Below are positions 50,102-54,517 of a stretch of 54,517 nt of DNA, in pieces. This stretch comes from Tropicibacter naphthalenivorans (GTDB taxonomy: Bacteria; Pseudomonadota; Alphaproteobacteria; Rhodobacterales; Rhodobacteraceae): assembly GCF_900176475.1 (NCBI RefSeq), contig NZ_FWXX01000015.1, positions 1 through 54,517 of the forward strand. Direction: 5' to 3'. A model generated the notes under the pieces. That model was not told the origin of the DNA and made no database searches. It saw only the letters and a program-made list of their open reading frames with translations. How positions within the stretch are numbered: position 1 is the first letter of the stretch; each line of letters starts with the position of its first letter. A program made the translations under genes and the position numbers.

Positions 50102-51060
50102 ACCGCGAGACCGAGCTTCAGATTCGTCGCCATGTCGTTGGCGACGAGCCGAGCAAGACGTTCTCAGATGCAATCATGCTCTACAACGGCTCCCCAAAGA
50201 CCGCGAAGCAGTTAATCCCGATTGTCGAAGAGATTGGGGACATGCCGTTGGGGGCTATTTCTGGCGCACTTCTGAAGGGCCTTGGACCAAAGTTGAAACC
50301 CAATGCCTCGACCGATACTTGGTGGCGAGAAATCGTGACGCCAGCGAGTGCTGTGATCAACAACGCGCATGAGTTGGAGGGCACGCCCTTAATTCGAGTG
50401 AAGCCCTACGACAAGTTCGAGCGGATCGCCCAGGACAAGCGGCGCGGCAAGCCCAGCCGGGTTGAACGCACACCGGCGGACAAGGAATGGATCGAGGCGT
50501 TCTGCCGAGCCGCTGATCCGTACAATGCCGCCCTGGTTCGGTTCATGTTCGAGACGGCAGCGCGGATCGATCAAGCTGTTTCAATCGAGCCTGACGATCT
50601 GAGGCCTGCCGAGAACAAGGTCAGGGTGAAGGCGCAGAAGGGCCACCCGGAAAGCTGGATAACCGTCTCGCCTCAGATGATGGACGAGCTGCTGGACCTG
50701 CCGCCGAAACGGCCCAAGAACCGCAAGACTGGCAAGCTGATGAAGCCCCGCGTCTTCGGCTATGGCAGCTCTACGGGTTACAACACGCGCTGGAAGACGA
50801 TCTGTAAGCGTGCAGGCATTCCATACCTGTCGGCACACCCGGCAGGGCGGCATGGGTTTTTCACCGAATTGGTCGTGCGCCAAGGCGTCGATCCGGTCAC
50901 CGCCGCCAAGGCTGGGCGCTGGTCGGACCCCAATTTGCCGATGCGTATCTATGCCCACGCAGAGACGGATGAGGCCGATGTCAGGGCCCGTTTTCGTACA
51001 AACCACGTACAGCCGGACACTGTACAAACACCCAAGAGCAAGAAATCAAAGAAGGAATAG
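49966..51060 (+). CDS. int: tyrosine-type site-specific integrase
   Basis: A 364-residue phage-type recombinase that inserts and excises the element at tRNA-Arg. The N-terminal arm/core-binding region (1-170; MPLQIYKRGRVYWAKGWVEYNGR) is followed by the catalytic domain with Arg200 (TAARIDQA), Lys225, His291, Arg295-His296 (HPAGRHGF), Trp319 and the nucleophile Tyr329 (RIYAHAE). The start at 49966 has GAAGGAGG upstream. The stop lies 14 bp before the right attachment repeat. The C-terminal codons contain the right-end GTACAAA repeats. Confidence 0.95.
   Translation: MPLQIYKRGRVYWAKGWVEYNGRPIAGPYRRSTKASTEAGARDWINRETELQIRRHVVGDEPSKTFSDAIMLYNGSPKTAKQLIPIVEEIGDMPLGAISGALLKGLGPKLKPNASTDTWWREIVTPASAVINNAHELEGTPLIRVKPYDKFERIAQDKRRGKPSRVERTPADKEWIEAFCRAADPYNAALVRFMFETAARIDQAVSIEPDDLRPAENKVRVKAQKGHPESWITVSPQMMDELLDLPPKRPKNRKTGKLMKPRVFGYGSSTGYNTRWKTICKRAGIPYLSAHPAGRHGFFTELVVRQGVDPVTAAKAGRWSDPNLPMRIYAHAETDEADVRARFRTNHVQPDTVQTPKSKKSKKE
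50996..51028 (+). promoter_or_regulatory. right GTACAAA repeats (candidate integrase arm sites)
   Basis: GTACAAA at 50996-51002, GTACAG at 51007-51012 (11 bp later) and GTACAAA at 51022-51028, inside the last codons of int and 47 bp from attR. The first pair has the same 11-bp period and the same TCG prefix as the left pair at 35810-35828. Confidence 0.5.
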
Positions 51061-51074
51061 CGCTATGAACGGTT

Positions 51075-51121
51075 CCCTCCTAAGGGGCAGGTTGCAGGTT
51101 CGAATCCTGCCGGGGTCGCCA
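51075..51121 (+). repeat. attR: right 47-bp direct repeat
   Basis: An exact copy of the 3' 47 bp of tRNA-Arg (35660-35706), including the CCA end, without the 5' half of a tRNA. It marks the right end of the element; chromosomal sequence resumes at 51122. Confidence 0.95.
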
Positions 51122-51553
51122 TCGTCTCCTTGAGTCGGAAAAAGCATATTAGTGCGCAAACGACGGCATAAGTCTGCGCAAAGGCTATCAAGCGGGTTGG
51201 CCCAAATATAGACCCGTTCCAAACCTGAACACAGATCAAAAAGCTAAGATGCTGGTTTTGCCTGTCGGACACCCGATGCGGCTGTTGCGTCGGATTTTAG
51301 AAGTCAATTTCCGTTTTCAACGGAATGCGGCGCTCCTCGGAAACAGACGGGCAAGGATGTGCTCAACCGCGTGAGCGACGTCCGCTCGCAAGGCTAATTG
51401 TGGGCCTGAATCAACCTGCCCCGCTCTCTCGAAACATGTTTGGACTGTTTTGACATTAGGGGGCGGATCTGAAAATTCTTAATGATTTCAGGCAATTGAC
51501 GTTTCGCTGACGCATGTCCGCCTAACATGAGGTGAAATGACAAGGAGGACACC
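51122..51553. other. stretch after attR without recognised gene
   Basis: About 430 bp with no convincing gene. Small frames on both strands are chance openings; one on the minus strand runs across attR and reads like the antisense of a tRNA. It would have been the original downstream flank of tRNA-Arg before insertion. A promoter for the gene at 51554 must lie here, but no strong -35/-10 pair with good spacing was found. Confidence 0.45.
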
Positions 51554-52054
51554 ATGTTGCCAACCACATTTCGGATCGCAATGCTGAACCGCATTACCCT
51601 TGCGCCCTACTATACCCCGTCGGTGCCGGACGCGTCTGGTTATGAGTGGCTTATCGTCGAACGCGCTGGCCCCGTCTTGAGCATTAGCGACGGGACTGTC
51701 TCCGCTGACGGCACAGAAACCAAAGCGCCGGATGACCTGAACACAAACAACACGCTTGCCAGTGTCTTGATCGAGCCGGGAAGCGAAATCGAGACTTTCC
51801 TCTTCATGCGCCACCTGCCGCCACCCGCGGTGACTGAAGGCGCGTTCTTTCCCGCCGACGGGTATGCACGGCTCGCTCGCTCGCAAGGCGGTGATCTGAC
51901 GCTGAGCGCGCACGGCCGACATGCACTGCTCACCGAAATCCGCGCCGGGCGGCCTGTCCACCTCGACGTGTCTATTCCTCCCGCGAATTTTGGGGGCGCG
52001 CGTACATGGCATTTCGAGGCGGCCCAAAAACCTTGGACCCAACAGGTGATCTGA
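51554..52054 (+). CDS. conserved-looking protein of unknown function
   Basis: A 166-residue soluble protein without signal peptide or membrane helix. The start at 51554 is supported by AAGGAGG seven bases upstream. The composition is normal, with a run of charged loops in the middle (SADGTETKAPDDLNTNNT) and a C-terminal beta-rich part. It lies 16 bp upstream of the haloperoxidase gene on the same strand and is probably co-transcribed. No family is recognised; a role as partner or maturation factor of the haloperoxidase is a guess from position. Confidence 0.65.
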   Translation: MLPTTFRIAMLNRITLAPYYTPSVPDASGYEWLIVERAGPVLSISDGTVSADGTETKAPDDLNTNNTLASVLIEPGSEIETFLFMRHLPPPAVTEGAFFPADGYARLARSQGGDLTLSAHGRHALLTEIRAGRPVHLDVSIPPANFGGARTWHFEAAQKPWTQQVI

Positions 52055-52070
52055 TACGGAGGAAATAAAC

Positions 52071-54085
52071 ATGAAACCGACTTCATTGCGCCCGCACCTG
52101 ACGGGTCTCGACCGGGCCAAGGCTGCCCAAAAGCGCCGTTTTCTGGCCGCCGACTTGAGCCAGTCACCTGACCGCCCGCCTTTCGAAGCCAGCGACAACG
52201 GTGACAACGCCACCTTCGACAAACTGCCCCTTGCCTTCACCAAGGGGCTTGAACACAACGCCTATGGCATTCTCGAGGATCCGGGCCACTATGCCAAGTT
52301 CGAACAAGCCCTGACGCAGAAGGGTCCGGACGGTGCGGAAACTGATTTCAAATTTGACGTGCCGGGCACCAAGGTCCAGCCTGGCTTCTCGTTCCGAACA
52401 ATGGTCAAAGGTACCGTCGCGAAGGCGCGAACCTGGGAAAGCCCACTGTGTGGCGTGACCTATGTCGAAGAAGGGCCAGACCCGGGCTCTGTCGGTATGC
52501 CGCCCGCGCCCCGTCTGGGTAGCAGCGAGCTTTGCGCGGAAATGGCCGAAGTTTATGCCATGGCTCTTGTGCGTGACATGTCCTTCGAGGAATTATCTGA
52601 CCGGAGCAAGAAGCTGTACTATATCGACGACACCGGCGCGCCGGTGGACCATACACTGGACGATGGCAGCCCGGTAACCGTCGGCGATTTGATCGATGCG
52701 TTCAACAAGTTCAACTGGTTCAAGCCCGATGGTATGCCCTTTGGTGGCGAGGACGCAACGCTGTCGACGCATTTGACCGAACCGGAAATGCTGCGCCGCA
52801 AGCGTGGCCATACCATGGTGACGGCACAGGACACGAACAGCTTGTTCCGTGGCTCGGCTCCCGGTGTGCAAAAGGGCGACTATCTTTCGAAATTCCTGAC
52901 ACTGGCAACCGTCGCCTATGGTGCGCATACCATCAACCAGCGCATCTATCCGGCCAAGCCCGGCCTGGACTACATGTCCAACTGGACCGCATGGCTGGAT
53001 GTCCAGAATGGTGCGAACCTAAAAGAAGGCGGCGCGATTTCGGATGAGGACGCCGATTGCACGGTGATCAAAACCGGACGCCATCTGGCGCGCTATGTGC
53101 ATGTGGACCAGCTGTACCAAGCTTACCATATTGCGGCGCTGGTGCTGGCTCAGTCCGGTTTTACCACCTCGGTCGGGTTTCCCGAGAACGGCGAACACCC
53201 ACGCGCGATGCCTTTGCGACGTTTGGTGGCCCACATGTTCTGGCCCTGTTTGCCGAAGTGTCGAGCCGCGCCCTAAAGGCTGTTCGTCGACAAAAGTTCC
53301 AGATCCACCGCCGTGGTCGTCCCGAGCGGCTGGCGGCCATGATCACACTGGCGGCCAATGGGCATTCCGACAAATTGGGCACGGCCGCCCCTGTAGTGGA
53401 CAACATGCTGACCGAATTGAAGGACAATTTCGGCCCGTTCCTCGAACTGATTGCCAAGCACAATGCGCGGCAGAACGGCACACCATGGAGCAGTATTCGC
53501 GCCTCGGAAGGCAAGATTGAACTCACCGAAATGGGCACGTTCGAGCCGCACCCCGACAAGAACTATTTGCTACCGATGGCCTTTGCCGAAGGTTCTCCCA
53601 TGCACCCGTCCTATGGTGCGGGCCACGCCGCCGTCGCCGGGGCCTGCGTGACAGTGCTCAAGGCCTTCTTCAAGACGGTCGACCCGGACAACAGTTGGAC
53701 CCAAACTCTGATGAGCGAAATCGATGCAGAAAAGGTAAAAGGCCTAAAAGACATCAAAGATCTGACGGTCGAAGGTGAATTGAACAAGCTGGCTGCCAAC
53801 ATCGCGATCGGGCGGGATATGGCTGGGGTCCACTATTACTCGGACTACTACGAAAGCTTGCGTTTGGGCGAACGCATCGCTGTCGGCATCCTGCATGAGC
53901 AGATGAGCAACTATAACGAGCCTGTCTCCATGTACCTGAAAAGTTTCGACGGCGACCGAATTACCATCAAAACCGATGGCAAATTCGATGTCGAGCTCGA
54001 CGTTGAGGGTAAGACGGCAGACTGGTGGTTGCGCAATACCGGCCAGACGCCAGGGCCGAGCCTGTCAAATTGGCAAGGCCTCTGA
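52071..54085 (+). pseudogene. vanadium-dependent haloperoxidase, interrupted by a frameshift
   Basis: Together the two frames give a protein of about 670 residues with the full vanadium-haloperoxidase layout. The first frame (52071 to about 53198) ends in VGFPENGEH. The protein continues in another frame as PTRDAFATFGGPHVLALF and runs to 54085. One C is missing in the CCC run at 53198-53200. The vanadate site is complete in the second part: KFQIHRRGRPER, PSYGAGHA and the IGRDMAGVHYYSD segment (acid-base His). The enzyme would oxidise halides with hydrogen peroxide. Either a recent inactivation, a sequencing error in a homopolymer, or recoding; the start has GGAGG upstream. Confidence 0.85.
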
Positions 54086-54091
54086 AGCAAC

Positions 54092-54115
54092 GATCCCGGC
54101 CCTCGGGCCGGGATC
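54092..54115 (+). terminator. perfect hairpin after the haloperoxidase
   Basis: GATCCCGGCCC and GGGCCGGGATC pair perfectly (11 bp) around TC, 6 bp after the stop. No T-tract follows, so it is only a weak terminator or a 3' stabilising structure. Confidence 0.6.
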
Positions 54116-54193
54116 CGTAAGTCGGAGATGGCTTCGGAAGCCGAATAAAAAATGCTAACAATCACGCGGCCTAGGCTCAGGACTCATTTCCAT

Positions 54194-54517
54194 TCACAGC
54201 CAGAAGATGACGATGGCGGCGAGAGCGATGGCTGAGAGAAAGATGACCGGGTTTCGGTCGTAACGCGTCGCGACCCGTCGCCAGTCTTTCAGTCTACAGA
54301 ACATGATCTCGATCCTGTTGCGGCGGCGGTAGCGACGCTTGTCCACTGCCCGGCAGGGTATTGCGCAGCAATGTCCCGAGAGGGGTATTTTACGGGTGTC
54401 TTGCGGCTTTTCCTGCCTAGTATACAGGCGCGTATCTTCTTGTCCTGCAACGTTTCCGTGAACCAGTCGGCATCGTAGCCTCGGTCCGCCAGAAGCCACT
54501 TGGCCGAAGGCAGTGCG
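54194..54517 (-). mobile_element. IS5-family transposase remnant, cut by the window end
   Basis: On the minus strand the C-terminal part of an IS5-type (IS427-like) transposase is readable: RYRRRNRIEIMFCRLKDWRRVATRYDRN and a hydrophobic ending (AIALAAIVIFWL), including the Glu of the DDE site in RIEIMF. The upstream part (LLADRGYDADWFTETLQDKKIRA, with the second Asp) is in a different frame. About 40 extra bp separate the two (near 54342-54385), so this copy is broken. The left inverted repeat is probably near 54165-54190. Confidence 0.75.

Larger units (their letters stand above)
35660..51121. mobile_element. integrative mobilizable element in tRNA-Arg(CCT)
   Basis: A unit of about 15.4 kb bounded by perfect 47-bp direct repeats, one being the 3' half of the tRNA gene. 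It carries a Rep-like protein, MobC, relaxase, MobB and MobD at the left end, and an excisionase-like gene and tyrosine integrase at the right end (integrase stop 14 bp from the right repeat). Cargo: a MerR metal-response operon, a TetR/RND efflux group, and an HNH nuclease group. No conjugation (type IV secretion) genes are present, so it would need a helper. Coding style varies between the cargo blocks, suggesting mosaic assembly. Confidence 0.9.

Noticed and set aside
51063-51272. Small minus-strand protein with the same FEPATCPLGG peptide
   Set aside because: It is the antisense of the attR copy of the tRNA 3' end.
53190-53210. Programmed frameshift in the haloperoxidase
   Set aside because: No slippery heptamer or following pseudoknot was recognised; a missing base in a C run is simpler.
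1-54517. CRISPR array
   Set aside because: No regularly spaced direct repeats and no cas genes were seen.
1-54517. Whole window as a plasmid or chromid because of repABC
   Set aside because: Not favoured: miaB, phoH, ybeY, lnt, metK, trmB, aroA and cmk are a standard chromosomal block. The alternative cannot be excluded from the window and is covered in the findings.

Overview
The window looks like a piece of the chromosome of a marine-type alphaproteobacterium of the order Rhodobacterales (Roseobacter group). The reasons are the GC-rich coding style, the gene order miaB - phoH - ybeY - CBS/CorC protein - lnt - metK - trmB, a SAM/SAH-type riboswitch in front of metK, and a repABC module. No species name can be given from sequence alone.

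Layout. 0.5-2.4 kb: a hotdog thioesterase and an AMP-binding acyl-CoA synthetase whose two catalytic lysines are both replaced. 2.4-4.1 kb: a type II NADH dehydrogenase-like flavoprotein fused to a cyclic-nucleotide-binding domain. 4.3-8.4 kb: a hexuronate/galactarate oxidation cluster (kdgD, udh, garD and a FadR-type regulator) around a divergent promoter with repeated operator-like sites. 8.5-10.6 kb: two tiny membrane proteins, a metallophosphoesterase and a lipid-kinase-like protein. 10.7-15.0 kb: a polyamine-type set (speD, membrane aminopropyltransferase, DUF350, a small membrane protein, two zinc-ribbon DUF4178 proteins) packed directly behind repC. 15.0-18.7 kb: a complete repABC replication/partition operon with palindromic parS candidates, an antisense counter-transcript RNA and DnaA boxes. 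18.7-34.5 kb: core chromosomal genes (miaB, phoH, ybeY, lnt, metK, trmB, aroA, cmk, ycaQ and others), with an OmpA protein and a lipoprotein that share a motif. 34.5-35.7 kb: a LacI regulator and tRNA-Arg(CCT).

35.66-51.12 kb is an integrative mobilizable element of about 15.4 kb. It lies in the 3' half of the tRNA-Arg gene and is bounded by perfect 47-bp direct repeats. It carries a Rep-like protein, mobC, a relaxase with two small genes nested in its other frame, a MerR-controlled metal-response operon (transglutaminase, CDF transporter, methyltransferase), a TetR-controlled RND efflux set with a cytochrome b561, an HNH nuclease / membrane protein / XRE group, an excisionase-like gene and a tyrosine integrase. 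Short GTACAAA repeats with equal 11-bp phasing lie inside both ends and look like integrase arm sites.

Beyond the element are an unknown protein and a vanadium-dependent haloperoxidase broken by one missing base, then the remnant of an IS5-type transposase at the window edge.

The two most notable points are a complete plasmid-type repABC replicon, with origin-like signals, sitting between core chromosomal genes and directly next to a polyamine/DUF4178/DUF350 membrane system, and the compact mobilizable element with its nested mobilization genes.
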